Notes: a model not told the origin generated them from the sequence alone. A stretch of DNA of 64,000 nucleotides from Limnanthes douglasii subsp. nivea (GCA_036936605.1 JAUPFV010000004.1:88314334-88378333), one strand, 5' to 3'. Counted from the stretch's first letter, positions 12,129 through 23,135 are shown. Numbers and translations: made by a program.

Positions 12129-12456
12129 TGATGAGAGAATAAATAAAAAGAAAGGAGAATATTAGATCTTGGACATGATGTGACTAAAGCACAAATTGTA
12201 GAGAGAGAAAGTAGAAAGAGAATATAATATTCAGAGATCTCCACCAAGAATAAATGGGCTCCCTTTTATAGTGGGGAAGGTGGGTCCCATTTATGTCTTT
12301 AATGGTCCTGCACTATTTCACTATAAATCCCTTACAAACTATTTTATTTACAAATTGTCTCTTGATAAACGATAAATACAATAATTGGCACATTTATCTT
12401 CTCCTTTTTGCCATTGACTCCTTTTCTATTAAGATCAACAAATTACTCCCTCATCA
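12129..12456 (-). repeat. 5' LTR of element E
   Basis: On the - strand it starts TGATGAGGGAGTAATTTG and ends TCTCTCATCA. TATAAAAGGGAGCCC lies near 12270-12256. No partner LTR is present. The start matches the D family LTR start (TGATGAGGGAG). Confidence 0.8.
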
Positions 12457-12687
12457 ATAATATCTTTTCCTCTTTAAATATATTTGAACTTCTACAACTT
12501 AACCGCCACGAGGCCTTAATCATTTTTGAGAAGACTAAATGACTAAGTGCTTCTCCAAATCTACTTGTCTGTATACCAAATTTGCTTTCATACACCACCA
12601 ACACGCGCCATCACATTACAATATTGACAAATCATCATGACCTTTTCTCTGCATATATAAAATGACTCTATGGACTAGGAAGAACCC
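12457..12687 (+). other. Remaining 3' internal sequence of element F
   Basis: No gene seen. It lies between the LTR of E and the 3' LTR of F and ends with a degraded purine tract (GGACTAGGAAGAACCC, 12673-12687), consistent with F's polypurine tract. Confidence 0.45.
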
Positions 12688-13375
12688 TGATAAGGTTGTA
12701 TATCCAAAAGCCCAATAATAAATGTGAAGAAAAGCTCGTAAATGGACTTAATGAGCGTGAACAAACCGAGCGACCAGACTAGAGTCTGAGGTCGAGCAAA
12801 CCATGCCTAGATAAGATAGAAAAGAAGCAGAGTAAAGATACGAGCTACAACAAAGCACTCTCGGGCCAAAATGTAGAAACATGGCAGAGGCAATATAAAC
12901 AGACACGATTCAAACCATTAAGATTCGGAGAAAAACCGAACATAACACTCACATAAGGACCAAGAGCGCTGAAGTAAACCGAAAGACCGAGAACTCATAG
13001 TAGAAGAACGAGCGTACTAGAGGCCGAGCCTAACCCCTAAAATGACTAAATGTATACAAATGGTGAAAAGGACTGAAGGCACCTGGAAGAAGCAAGGACA
13101 TCAAGATACGACTGTCATTATTAATAGTCAAGTGTATTAATTCGGTCAACCCACAAAGACCATATGTCTACGATAATTGGCGAGAATTGAGGACCATTAA
13201 GGATAGTTATGGCCAAACGTACGAAATTAATAAATCCACATAATAAATAATGTTGTAACTATCCCAAACTATATAAATAGAGGTCTACAATGATGTATTG
13301 GATTATCTTTTTCTTCCAAATATCAATAATAGCTGACTATTTTAGCATATAAGTGTTAGGCGTTTTTTATTAACA
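12688..13375 (+). repeat. 3' LTR of element F
   Basis: Starts TGATAAGGTTG and ends TTTATTAACA; partner of 6078-6739. TATA box ACTATATAAATAGAGG lies near 13267. About one fifth of positions differ from the 5' copy, so F is old. Confidence 0.88.
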
Positions 13376-13542
13376 GACGGGTCGTGGTCTTTCTTTATAA
13401 TATGTCATCGATAATTGTATATTTGCATGCATGAACCAACAACGATCTCACTTCCGCTTTACTCGGTGGTAGGGTGTGGTTCTTATGATATGCAATATAT
13501 TCTTCCCTCTAGTAATTTGTTGTTATGAGTGCATGTACCTCG
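13376..13542 (-). pseudogene. RNase H-integrase linker of element G
   Basis: A 167-bp island of G between F and A. On the - strand it encodes LPPSKAEVRSLLVHACKYT and IIDDIL, typical of the start of Tat integrases; the frame then shifts by one base. The protein continues at 6077 (PLLCCVDKEE) after removing F, and comes from 32535 after removing A. This is the key evidence for the nesting order. Confidence 0.7.
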
Positions 13543-13590
13543 TGATGAGGGTGTATCTTTGGATTTTAAGTAAGAAGGTATCCAAGCATA
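13543..13590 (+). repeat. Stub of the 5' LTR of element A
   Basis: TGATGAGGGTGTATC followed by TTTTAAGTAAGAAGGTATCC matches the first 45-50 bp of A's 3' LTR at 31933. Protease-like coding starts immediately after, so a deletion removed the rest of the LTR, PBS and gag. Confidence 0.65.
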
Positions 13591-13593
13591 CCT

Positions 13594-14270
13594 CACATTT
13601 AACAACGATGATGTAAAGGGTATCAACACACCCCATGAAGATGCACTGAAAATACATTTAGACATTGGAGGTGTCATAGTCACTCGAGTACCGGTAGATA
13701 GGGGTAGCTCAGTCAAAATCATTTTCAACGAGAGGTACGATCAAATACAGAAGGTTTCATCTCACAAGCCCACCCAACGAACCTTCGTCGGGTAGGAGAG
13801 GAAAACATCGTAGTGTGTTGGGGATGTAGAAATGATGGTAAAAGTAGGTTATGGGGCCACTAAGTGCACGTTTAAAACAATGTTTATGATCTCGGAAGCA
13901 CCCATCCCTTATCACACTATAATTGGTCTGCCTTGGTTACATGGGATGGAGGTGACTCCATGCACGTTCAGACAGTCTATAAAGTACATTAGAGGAAGAA
14001 TGGTCGGTATTATTCGAGGGAGCCAGTGCAAGGCGAGGACGTGCTATGCAGTCACCTTCGACCCCGCCAAACCACTCACATATCAACTAGCTGAAGATGG
14101 GGTTCATACGGAGGGGTTCATATGCAAAACTCGTACGACAGAAGTGGTGATATTTTTCCACCGAGAATCGAGAAGCTATATTGGCCGAGGCAACGAAGCT
14201 ATCCCGACTAGGTCACATTACGCGAGCTAGGAATCCGGTATGGGTAGCGAACCCGATCCTAGTTAAGAAG
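13594..14270 (+). pseudogene. Protease of element A
   Basis: AYLTFNNDDVKGINTPHEDAL is followed by VPVDRGSSVKIIF (catalytic Asp kept, about 13690). A 132-codon open part then has VGYGATKCTFKTMFMI and YHTIIGLPWLHGMEVTP, the flap and C-terminal part of Tat proteases. It continues to the linker before RT. Frameshifts separate the two parts. Confidence 0.75.
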
Positions 14271-14281
14271 AAATAAGGATA

Positions 14282-14790
14282 GTGGCACATTGCATATACT
14301 TCACTCATCTAAATCAAGCATGCCCCAAAGATGCTTTTCCCATGCCCCACATTGACCAGCTCGTAGGTTTCGCATCGGGATGCGAATACCTGTATTTCAT
14401 GGATGCTTACTTAGGATACCATCAGATCTGCGTCAACCCATCATACGGAGAGCACACGGCTTTTCAAACCGAGCGCGGTTTATATTGTTATACGGTGATG
14501 CAATTTAGGTTAAAGAATGCAAGATCCACATATCAACACCTAATTAACCACATTTTTAGCGAGCATTTGGGGAAACACATGGAAGCATATATTGAAGATA
14601 TAATTTTGAAGACGCACACATGGGAACAACAACTAAAGGTGCTCCAAACTATATTCAACTTACTAGGCCAATTCAATTTAAAACTCAATCTGATCAAGTG
14701 TTCTTTTGGAGGCAGTAGTGGTAAATTCTAGGCCATAGTCAGCCAAAGAGGTATCGAGACCGACCCCGCCCAGTTGAACGCAATTATACA
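14282..14790 (+). pseudogene. Reverse transcriptase of element A
   Basis: Open for 149 codons: FTHLNQACPKDAFPMPHIDQ, FMDAYLGYHQI, LYCYTVMQF, then AYIEDIILK where the catalytic YIDD is YIED. That change removes one of two catalytic aspartates. A stop follows GKF at 14731; the thumb continues to about 14790 (GIETDPAQLNA). Confidence 0.85.
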
Positions 14791-14819
14791 AATGGCACAT
14801 TTGCGGAATATTAAGAAAC

Positions 14820-15190
14820 TAAAATACTTCACGCTACACCTCGCCACCAAAACCAAGCACATGGAATGCATGGTTGAAACTGATGGGGCCTCAAGGACAT
14901 CTCGTGGTGGTGCAGGAGTCGTACTCCATAGGGGGGATTCATTTGTGGAAGTCATTTGTGGCATGAATAATATTGTAAAATTTAAGGCATCAATTTGTGG
15001 CATGAAGGTGGCTTTGAAATAGGGGGCTCGTCTGCTACGAATCCGTTCAGACTCGCAGCTGGTCATCAACTAGGACAAAGGAACTTATGATGCGAAAAAA
15101 TAAGATATACAGAGCTACTTAGCAATATTCAGGGTGTGTGAGTCCAAGTTTGTAACACTATCGTACGAGCAAGTTCCGTGACAAGAGAAG
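14820..15190 (+). pseudogene. Second (archaeal-like) RNase H of element A
   Basis: Directly after the RT thumb comes HMECMVETDGASRTSRGGAG, the start of the second RNase H of Tat elements, with catalytic Asp in TDGAS. The first RNase H is missing, so a deletion of roughly 700 bp is inferred at about 14810. The C-terminal part (RIRSDSQLVIN, catalytic Asp) is broken by stops. Confidence 0.7.
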
Positions 15191-15888
15191 CCCGTTGTAA
15201 ATACACATGTAAATGCCGCAACCTTGGGGAGTATCCCCTGGTTATCACAAAAAAACTATCGACGACAGAACTCATCAACATGAGGAAAACTATCCATGCT
15301 ATGGACAACTCAAAATATTGGAGACAGTCTTACCTACTATACCTAAACTCTGTCGTTTTACAACCGATAACAATTCTGCTCGAAATCTTTTGCAACAGGT
15401 GGCCAAATACTGTGTGCTGGACATCGTCTTTATACAAAAAACATGCTTCTCAAAATTTTCTAAATAGCCTTGACCAAGTAAAATCTACCTCAGTTCTGCA
15501 CGACTTATACACATGAGAAACAGGGGCACACTGTGGGTGTCAAAGCCTCATTCAATGATTCTTACTAACCGGATATTAACAACGAGAATTGGCAAGCAAT
15601 GCAAAATGATTGGTGAACCTACCGAGCAAGCCTATGCAAGTTGTCCATGTTCCTTGAAGTTTCGATAAATGTGGCACCGACCTTGTAGGGTCGCTTCATA
15701 TGACGGTTGGAAAATGACAGTTGTTAATTTTCGAGGTGGACTAATTTTCAAAATGGGTAAAAGCCAAATCCCTATTCCAAAGTCGAGTCCATGAGGTATG
15801 TGACTTCATCCACAATTGAATACTTACTAGGTTTGGCATACCACTTGCATTAATAACCGACAACGGCCTCCAATTCCAAAACTCAGTG
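15191..15888 (+). pseudogene. Integrase of element A, N-terminal part
   Basis: Decayed zinc finger and core: GAHCGCQSLIQ (15525), FDKCGTDLVGSLHM (15665; first catalytic Asp), FSKWVKAKSL, and GIPLALITDNGLQFQNS (15835-15885; second Asp). The coding is cut exactly at the B insertion and resumes at 27528. Confidence 0.8.
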
Positions 15889-15893
15889 GTAAC

Positions 15894-16237
15894 TGATAAG
15901 GAATAATAAAAGATAAGGGAGATAATTGCAAAGAAGAACTTTAATTGATCAAATATTGTAAGATGTGTATTAGAAAAGGACTAGTTTGGAACAAACAATA
16001 AAAATAGAGACAAATTATGCAATTATTAGGTTTTTAGGCGTGTGGGGCCTACTGTTGTACTATAAAAGCTAAACCCAATTTTGGGAAAAAGGTGATTGAT
16101 AGTCAAATATATTTTCTCTCTCCAAAAGTGTAGAGCTTATCTCTCTAAAACTGGTAACTAAGAACTCGTTGATACAAAATACATCATTGTAACTTTGTTT
16201 GACTTAAAATACTCCTCCAAAGTTTCTTACCTCTCCA
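15894..16237 (+). repeat. 5' LTR of element B
   Basis: TGATAAGGAATAATA to ACCTCTCCA. It contains GGCGTGTGGGGCC and the TATA box TACTATAAAAG (about 16058-16068), both also in the LTR of D, which makes B and D relatives. Confidence 0.93.
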
Positions 16238-16238
16238 T

Positions 16239-16256
16239 TGGCGCCGTCTGTGGGAA
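16239..16256 (+). other. Primer binding site of element B
   Basis: TGGCGCCGTCTGTGGGAA lies 1 bp after the LTR and is identical to the PBS of D. The first nine bases fit a CCA-ended tRNA with ACGGCGCCA; the rest was not matched to a specific tRNA. Confidence 0.85.
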
Positions 16257-16311
16257 AAAGATTTGGTACCTAGATTTATTTTCCAAAACTATATTTTATT
16301 TAAGAAAGTTT

Positions 16312-18130
16312 ATGGAAGAACATGGAGAGTTGGATACAAACAATTGGGAGGAGAATATCGTAGGCAACAACTACTAGAGTAATGTGGTATTTGGAAGGCA
16401 TGACGATCAGTGTGCCGGAGAAATCTTAGATGAAGCAATTTTAGTGGCTCTAAGAAATGAATGCTGATGGAAATTGAGAAGTCAAGGGTAGAAAAAAAGC
16501 AGCACATAGGAATCTTCGTTCCGAAATCCGGAAGGAAAATGACCATAAAAATGATGATAGGTATATGGGGCATGGTCATTATTCTCCGAGGTGAAGGGGA
16601 AAACATCACCAAGAATCTTCTGACTCGTGTGATTATTCCCGTTATAGCTCGTTAGAATCGTCCCCTGAAAAGAGTCGTCAAAAGAAAAAGCATGACAGAA
16701 AGCATGCAACGTATCATCGAACTAGAAGTTCGGAAAAGAAGAATTCGAAGGAAAAGAGTCATCATGTTGATGAGCAAGCTTTTAACTAGAGGAATTTTCC
16801 ATCTGGGAACCAAAATGTCGAGCAGAATTTTGAATGGAAACAACAGTATACTTTGCCTTCTGAGGAAGGACTTTATGCTCTGAACCATGATAGTTCGAGG
16901 TCTAATATGTACAGGGCGGGTCACAATTGGAGATCTTCTCCTTTGTCCTCGGAAATTTTTTCTGGGAACCTCCCAAAACACTTTGATATCTCAACGCTAG
17001 AGAAGTTCAATGGAACAGAGGATCTTGACAACCATATCGAGAAATTTAAAAAATTTATGATCAATTTTGATGATGATAAGTTGTTGTGTAGGGCATTTTC
17101 TCAGAGTTTCAAGGGAGTGGCTTCCAAGTGGTACAATAGGCTTCCGCAAGGTTAAATAAATTTTGTTGACATATTCTGGAACATTTTCAGGAAACATTCC
17201 ATGGGAAGCAAGAAGATTAAGGCTAATGGAGATACGATAATATACTGCAGCCAAAGGATCAGGAGACTTTGTAAAAACGGATATGGAATATTGCAAAGAC
17301 TTTGTGGCATTGGCAACGTTTAGAATGAGACTCGTCCCCAGACTTTTGAAGGAGACAGTGGTAGAGAGTGAGGCAATGATTTTTGTAGCTCTTTTTGACC
17401 AAGTTGAAAATAAGATTATGCTAGAGGAAACTCGGGCGTCAGAGAAAGGGTCAAGTGACTAGTTGAAGCAGAATCAATTCTAGATATCTGAATCTAGTAG
17501 CCAGGAAGCTCGTGTGAATGTACAACCCAAAGTGGTTAACCAATATCCTCTGAGGCCAAGAACGAATCAGCAGACTTACAACATGCAGCAAGGAACAAGG
17601 CCTATATCGAATAAATGGATCCGTCTAGATTATTTCGTAGAGTTAACAAAAATTATGGCTACAATATTCGAAAAGGCCAAGGCAACGGTACAATTCTGAA
17701 AGCCCTTTCTTATTCAGACTCCAAGGGAAAGTAGAAATGCTAATAGGTTTTGTAAATATCATGAAGATATTGGACACGATACCAAGGAGTGCATTGCTCT
17801 AAATAAAGAGGTGCATGCGTTGATTGATAATGGTATGTTAATAGATTTTGTGAAAAAGCACAACACGAAAAATGCGACGACAAACGCTGTCCCAAAAAAT
17901 ATTGACACAACAATGGTGATTTCTGAAGAAGTCGATGCTTTCGATATTTCCGCAGAGTACTTGGACCCAAAGGAGGGAAGAAATTATATGAATGTGCTAA
18001 ATGAAGTTGCTTTGAGGGGAAAAGTTAGTGATCTTTGTGCATTTTTCGAATCGCTATCTATTTTTGGAGGTGACACTATTGCAAGGAATTCCAACAGCTC
18101 ACAGAAGAGGCACATGGTTAATTTGAGTAC
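16312..18130 (+). pseudogene. gag of element B
   Basis: Structural capsid precursor. ATG at 16312 starts MEEHGELD..EENIVG, parallel to the gag start of D at 54890. The capsid part is open at 16853-17155: HNWRSSPLSSEIFSGNLPK, LEKFNGTEDLDNHIEKF, KWYNRLPQG. A zinc knuckle lies near 17750-17795 (CKYHEDIGHDTKEC). A 107-codon tail (17811-18134) carries EYLDPKEGRN and IFGGDTIARN. Several stops and frameshifts break the frame. Confidence 0.85.
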
Positions 18131-18580
18131 CTAGTTGGAAGTAGGAGCTTCAATATAGATGCACCGTTCGCCCTCTCCAATTATTTATTTTGATGATGAT
18201 GACATGAGAAATGGGGCAGGTCCGTATGAGGATAAAGTGGTAATTAGCACGGGGATAGCTGGTGATCAGGTGCAGAAGATCTTGATTAATACTGGCAGTT
18301 CAACCAATATTTTGTTCATGAGTACTTATGGGAGAATTTCTGATCCCCCCGTAATTAGGGGGTCGGATAGAACCATAACTGGTTTCACAGGGGCAACGTC
18401 AGTAGTTGTCGGAGAATTTGAGTGTGTAGTAGAGCTTGGTCGGGGCCCATTCAAAAAGAAGTAGAGATTTTTTTTATAGTGGTTAATTCTCCAACATCTT
18501 ACAACGCAATTATAGGGCGGTCTTAGTTGTCAAATATGTACGATGTTATCTCTATGGTTCGTTAATGTTTAAAATATGTG
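18131..18580 (+). pseudogene. Protease of element B
   Basis: PSPIIYFDDDDMRNGAGPYED is followed by KILINTGSSTNILF. The active-site Asp of D-T-G-S is Asn (AAT at 18288-18290), so the protease is catalytically dead as read. It then has VVGEFECVVELGRGPFKK as in E. The frame shifts near 18464. Confidence 0.82.
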
Positions 18581-18779
18581 GTAAGGAATAATATTAGGAG
18601 AATATAGAAGATCGTGAGAGAATGTTACCGAATTGCCTTGTCTACAAAGCAAATTCAGGGGAGCGAGACTGAAAAAGCATAGCGACTAGAGGGAACTCTC
18701 CCAAGAATAATTCCTTGTGGTGACTCGAGAGAGTCCATAGACCTTTTCTACCGGATGATGATTATGAAGATTACGAATA

Positions 18780-19895
18780 TCGTGATGGGAAGATTTTGAA
18801 GATTGTAATAAATCTTCATTTTGAGTTAAGGGAAAAGTTGATTATGCTTTTATCTACAAAGTTAAACATGTTTTCTTGGTGTGCAGAAGATGTAACAGGG
18901 GTGCCCCGGAGATAGTTTTTCATAAGTTGTCAATACATAGTAATATTATGCCTATTATACAAAAAAGAAGACCTTTCTCTTAGGATAAATTTGCGACCAT
19001 ACTTACAGAAGTAGAGTAGTTGTTAAGCATATGCCATATTTGAGAGTTGCAATATCCTTTGTGGGCTTCAAATCCAGTGTTAGTCAAGAAGAAAAATGGA
19101 AAGTGCTAGATGTCCGTTGATTTCACGGATTTGAACAGAGCTTGTCCAAAGGACCCTTTCTCAGTCCCTCAGATTGATCAACTAGTGGATTCTACGTCAG
19201 GAAATTGGTTGCTATGTTTTATGGATGCTTACGCCGGATATAATCAGATTAGGATGGATCTGAAGAGTGAAGAAAATACTTCATTTATTATCGGGAGAGG
19301 TTTGTACTGTTACAAGGTAATGCCATTTGGCCTAAAGAAAGCGGGAGCAACTTACTTACGCTTGGTAAATAAAAATTTTGCGGACCGAGTTGGGCAAAAT
19401 GTGGAACTTTATATTGACGATATGCTGGTTAAGAGTTTGAAAGATGACGATCATTTTATTGACTTGGAAGAAACTTTTAACAACTTGAGAAAGGTCAATA
19501 TAAAGTAAAATCCTGAAAAATATACGCTTGGTGTTAGGTCCGTAAAATTTCTTAGGTATGTGGTAAGTGAAAAGGGAATCGAGGCTGGTCCGGTGCAGAT
19601 AAAGGCTCTAACAACAATGACTCATCCTCAGAATATCAAGGAAGTTCAGGTATTGACAGAGAGTTTGGCGGCGTTGAACAAATTTAGTTCTTGTTCCTCG
19701 GATAAGTGTGCACCTTATTTTTCAAATACTCAGGAATACAAATAAATTTAGTTGGACAGAAGAATGTTCAGAAGTGTTTCGCCAGATTCAAGAATACATG
19801 TTGTCCCTGGAAATACTATCTAAACCATCGTTGGGAGAGAAATTGGTTGTCTATATATCAGTTTCAGATTGTGCATTCAACGTTGTGTTAGTTCG
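18780..19895 (+). pseudogene. Reverse transcriptase and first RNase H start of element B
   Basis: Open over 19110-19508 with VDFTDLNRACPKDPF, FMDAYAGYNQIRMDL, CYKVMPFGLKKAGATY and catalytic YIDDMLVKS (intact). Thumb GIEAGPVQIKALTTM and RNase H lead FSWTEECSEVF follow, with a stop at 19508 and a frameshift near 19740. The RNase H frame (LVVYISVSD...LVR) is cut by the solo LTR. Confidence 0.9.
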
Positions 19896-20709
19896 TGTTA
19901 AGAAACTAACAAAATATGCCACGGTATGCCTATAGTTTTGTAGTCAAGAAATATATCACTTTATTCATCAATAGGTTTTCCCTATTTATAATCTACAGAC
20001 TAGTGGGTAGTTATATTATGTTATGCTTTTAACGTCATTAGCCCACTTAAACCATTATCCCTATAACTGTGGAATAAACAACCGTTACCACTGCTATCCC
20101 TATAATTGTGGAATAACTAACACGTCTTAAAATCGTAGGTTTAAACGTGTGTTTATATTACAAATAAAAGCTCTGAGTGTGATCTATACATCAATCCGAG
20201 CTGAACTCTTCTTTTACCACATTCCTCGTTTAGTCGATCAACTCTACTATGACGAAATCGAGCTCATTATGATCTTGAATTCAGTCGATCAACTCCACTC
20301 TGTCGGCATCGAGCTCATCCTGATCTTGAGTTCAGCACATCGTACATACTCTTAAGTTTTCTCCATTATCAAGTTGTGTACGTCGTTGAGCTCGGTCTAC
20401 TGTCGAGCTCATCATGATCTTGAATTCGGTCGATCAACTCCACTTTGTCGGCATCGAGCTCATCCTGATCTTGAGTTCAGCACATCGTACATGCTCTTAA
20501 GTTTTCTCCATTATCAAGCTGTTTACGCCGTTGAGCTCAGTCTACTGTCGAGCTCAGTATCACTTTGAGCTCATCCACGTTATCTATTATTGACGTCAAC
20601 CTGCTGTTGAGCTCGTTAATTCCATAGAACTCGTTCTCTTCTTTACTTCTCATCATAATCCAAACTCTCAGTGCTCTTTTCTCGTCTTCTGGGGAATCCC
20701 CCCTTATCA
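19896..20709 (-). repeat. Solo LTR inserted in the RNase H of B
   Basis: 814 bp with TG...CA ends: on the - strand TGATAAGGGGGGATTCC to TTCTTAACA. It is flanked by a perfect 5-bp TSD GTTCG (19891-19895 and 20710-20714). On the - strand a TATAAATAGGGAAAACC box and an AATAAAG signal near the end give the orientation. The B RNase H reads through when it is removed (LVR-EEEN). It has no partner LTR and no internal part, so it arose by LTR-LTR recombination. It contains a 145-bp tandem duplication (about 20271-20560). Confidence 0.9.
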
Positions 20710-20714
20710 GTTCG

Positions 20715-21540
20715 CGAGGAAGAAAACGTTTCAAAACCGATGTAGTACATTAACAAGAGTTTACTAGACGCAGAAAAGCGATATTTGAAGTTGGGAAAAT
20801 TGGCTCTAGCCTTAGTAACAGCTGCTCGAAAAATGAAACCGTACTTTCAAGCGCATTCCATAGTAGTTCGAACAACATTCCCTCTTAAAAGCTTGTTGCA
20901 AAGGCTGGATATCTCGGGGAAAATGACGAAATGGTTAGTCGAATTGGGAGATTGTGATATAGAATTTTAGCCTCTGACAGGTATTAAGGCTCAAGATTTG
21001 GCATATTTTTTAGTCGAATTTAACTCGGAACGATTAGATATGGAGATTGATGACAAGCAGGGTAGGTCTGAGTGGTTAGTTCAGACAGATGGAGGGTCGA
21101 ATGTGTCTGGAAGCGGTGCTAGAGTACAGTTAATTTCCTCGGATGGGGTAGCAATGTTTCAGGCCATTCACTTTGGTTTTAAAGTAAAAAAAAATGAGGC
21201 AGAGTATGAAGTGGTGTTAGCGGGTTTGAGGCTGGCTCAGATATGTGGGGCAAAAAGGGTTAGGTTGTTGAGTGATTCACAAATATCAATCAACCATGCA
21301 CTGGGAGAGTCAGAAGCAAGAAAATATCATTTAGTCAAATATTTGAAGGGGTTGAAAGACTTAGCCCTTGTTTTCGATGGAATTAAATATGAGCATATTC
21401 GACAGGAAGTAAATTCGGTGCTCGATTATTTAGCAACTGCTTTGTGCTCAGAGAATTACCCGTGGGTGATAACTCAGGAATGTCCTTTGATTATAAGAGG
21501 TATAGAGCAATCGTTGATAGTGAGGAAAATAATGTTGTAG
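20715..21540 (+). pseudogene. RNase H end and second (archaeal-like) RNase H of element B
   Basis: The first RNase H ends with INKSLLDAEKRYLKLGKLALA and FPLKSLLQR. The second RNase H follows the spacer WLVELGDCDIEF: TDGGSNVSGSG (Asp), KKNEAEYEVVLAGLRLAQ (Glu), RLLSDSQISINHA (Asp), NSVLDYLATA (Asp). All four acidic catalytic positions are kept. A dual RNase H is the hallmark of the Tat lineage. In-frame stops at 20754, 20970 and 21540. Confidence 0.88.
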
Positions 21541-22790
21541 TAGATGATTGGAGGATGGAAATTGTTGAATTTTTAGAAAATGATGTTTTACCAACGGATA
21601 AGTCGGTGGCAAGGAAAGTACGTTTCAAATCTCACGGTTATATTGTCTTAGGAAGAGTCTTGTACAAGAAATCACCGAGTAGGCCTTTGCTCAGGTGTCT
21701 TGCAAAGGATGAGTCACAAATCATTTTATCAGAATTGCATGACGGAGAAAGATCTGCGCACTGTGGGTATAAAGCGTAGATTCGAAGGGTATTTTTAGTT
21801 AGGTATTATTGGCCGATTATACTTAAGGATTCAAAAGAGTTGGTGAAAAGATGTGATACTTGTCAGAGGTATGCTAATATAATTCATAAACCATGAGTCC
21901 TTCTTGAAAGTATTTTTGAATCTTTGGTGTTCGATCGTTGGGGTATAGATTTGGTTGGCCCTTTGCTAATGGAAACTGGGGGAAGACGAACGATTATAGT
22001 AGCGGTTGATTATTTTTCCAAGTGGGTGGAAGCAGAGCCTTTAGCAGGAACAAAGGCAAAGGATTTCATCAAGTTTATTGTTTTAAACATTTGTTGTCGT
22101 TTTGGAGTACCAAGGATGGTTACAACAGATAATGGACCCCAATTTGATAATAAAGAGTTCAATTTTTTGTGTGCTACTAAAGGCATACAGTAATGTTTTT
22201 ATGCTCATATTCATCCGCACGCTAACGAGCGGGTGGAGGTTACTAATAGGACGATCCTTAATGGTTTAAAGAAATATTTGGAGTGGAAAGTTGGGAAGTG
22301 GAGAGATTATTTAGAAGAAGTGCTTTGGGCTTACAGAATAACTTCGCGAACAACGACTTCGGAGTCTCTGTTTGCTTTGGTTTACGAAATAGACGCGGTA
22401 GTTCTTTCGAAAGTTATTTTCCCATAATATCGTGTAGCTGCATACACAGAGAAGCTAAATCATCAAGGTAGAACAATATAACTTGATCTGGTAGAAGAAA
22501 AAAGAAGGCATGTGCAGTTGAAATCCCTACATTACCATACACAAATGAGAAGTAGATATGCTTCACGAGTAAAGCAAAGGGAATTCAAGGTATAGGATAA
22601 ATTAATACAAAATATTTTTCTTCACACTACGGAAAGGAGCCTCAGAAAATTGGGTCCTAACTAGGAAGGCCCATATGAGGTAACGCAGAAGGTAAAACAG
22701 GGAACATATCGATTGAAGGATAAATAGGTAAAAAGCCTCAAACATCGTTGGAATATAGAATATCTAAAGCTGTATCTTGAGTAAGGATGA
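21444..22790 (+). pseudogene. Integrase of element B
   Basis: Zinc finger HDGERSAHCGY...CDTCQRY (21740-21875), DDE core FDRWGIDLVGPL (Asp), VTTDNGPQF (Asp), ERVEVTNRTI (Glu), then GPFY-type C-terminus LRKLGPN*EGPYEVTQKV and WNIEYLKLYLE. It closely matches the integrase of D. At least eight stops, for example at 21778, 21895, 22191 and 22426. The catalytic triad itself is intact. Confidence 0.88.
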
Positions 22791-22979
22791 ATTTTTTTGT
22801 TATTTTGTCTTTCTTTTATTTTATGACTTTTCTTTGTAAAACAGTGACGACACACTCTTTCCTACCCTGATAGGCACAAGAAGGTTTTAACAAGGTGCCA
22901 GTTTAGCTGATGAATACATATGAAGTTTTTGCCTCGAAATTTTGTGTCCGAGTTTAGCATGCCACGCTCAGTTAAAAAT

Positions 22980-23135
22980 ATGACCAACAACTATTATTAT
23001 ATCTAACTAAAGTTAGCACACAACTATTATCATGCCTAACTAAAGTTAGCACACAACTATTATCATATCCAGCTAAAGTTGGTACACAAATATTACCATA
23101 TCCTACAAACGTTGGTATATAATTGTTAGTTTACC
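22980..23135 (+). repeat. 33-bp tandem repeats after the integrase of B
   Basis: Four to five units starting CTATTATCAT and containing CTAACTAAAGTTAGCACACA, period 33 (starts about 22991, 23024, 23057, 23090, 23122). The unit is unrelated in length to the 50-bp array at the same position in D. Confidence 0.8.

Larger units (their letters stand above)
8392..12456 (-). mobile_element. Element E: 3'-truncated Tat-type gypsy element
   Basis: On the - strand it reads 5' LTR (12456-12129), PBS, gag, protease, RT and the start of RNase H, then ends abruptly near 8392. Second RNase H, integrase, antisense gene and 3' LTR are absent, so no TSD can be checked. It lies inside F's LTR pair, in opposite orientation. 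Confidence 0.8.
6078..13375 (+). mobile_element. Element F: Tat-type gypsy element containing opposite-strand E
   Basis: Two LTRs (6078-6739 and 12688-13375) share most of their sequence with about 20% differences by eye. Flanks are GGCAG (6073-6077) and GACGG (13376-13380), a TSD with two transitions. The insertion point lies in G's integrase. Only gag and the start of protease of F remain; from 8392 the interior is the - strand element E. Confidence 0.8.

Noticed and set aside
16461..16981. Overlapping open frames on both strands of 60-109 codons
   Set aside because: They are shadow frames of B's gag, whose own frame is shown by the HNWRSSPLSSEIFSG homology to E.
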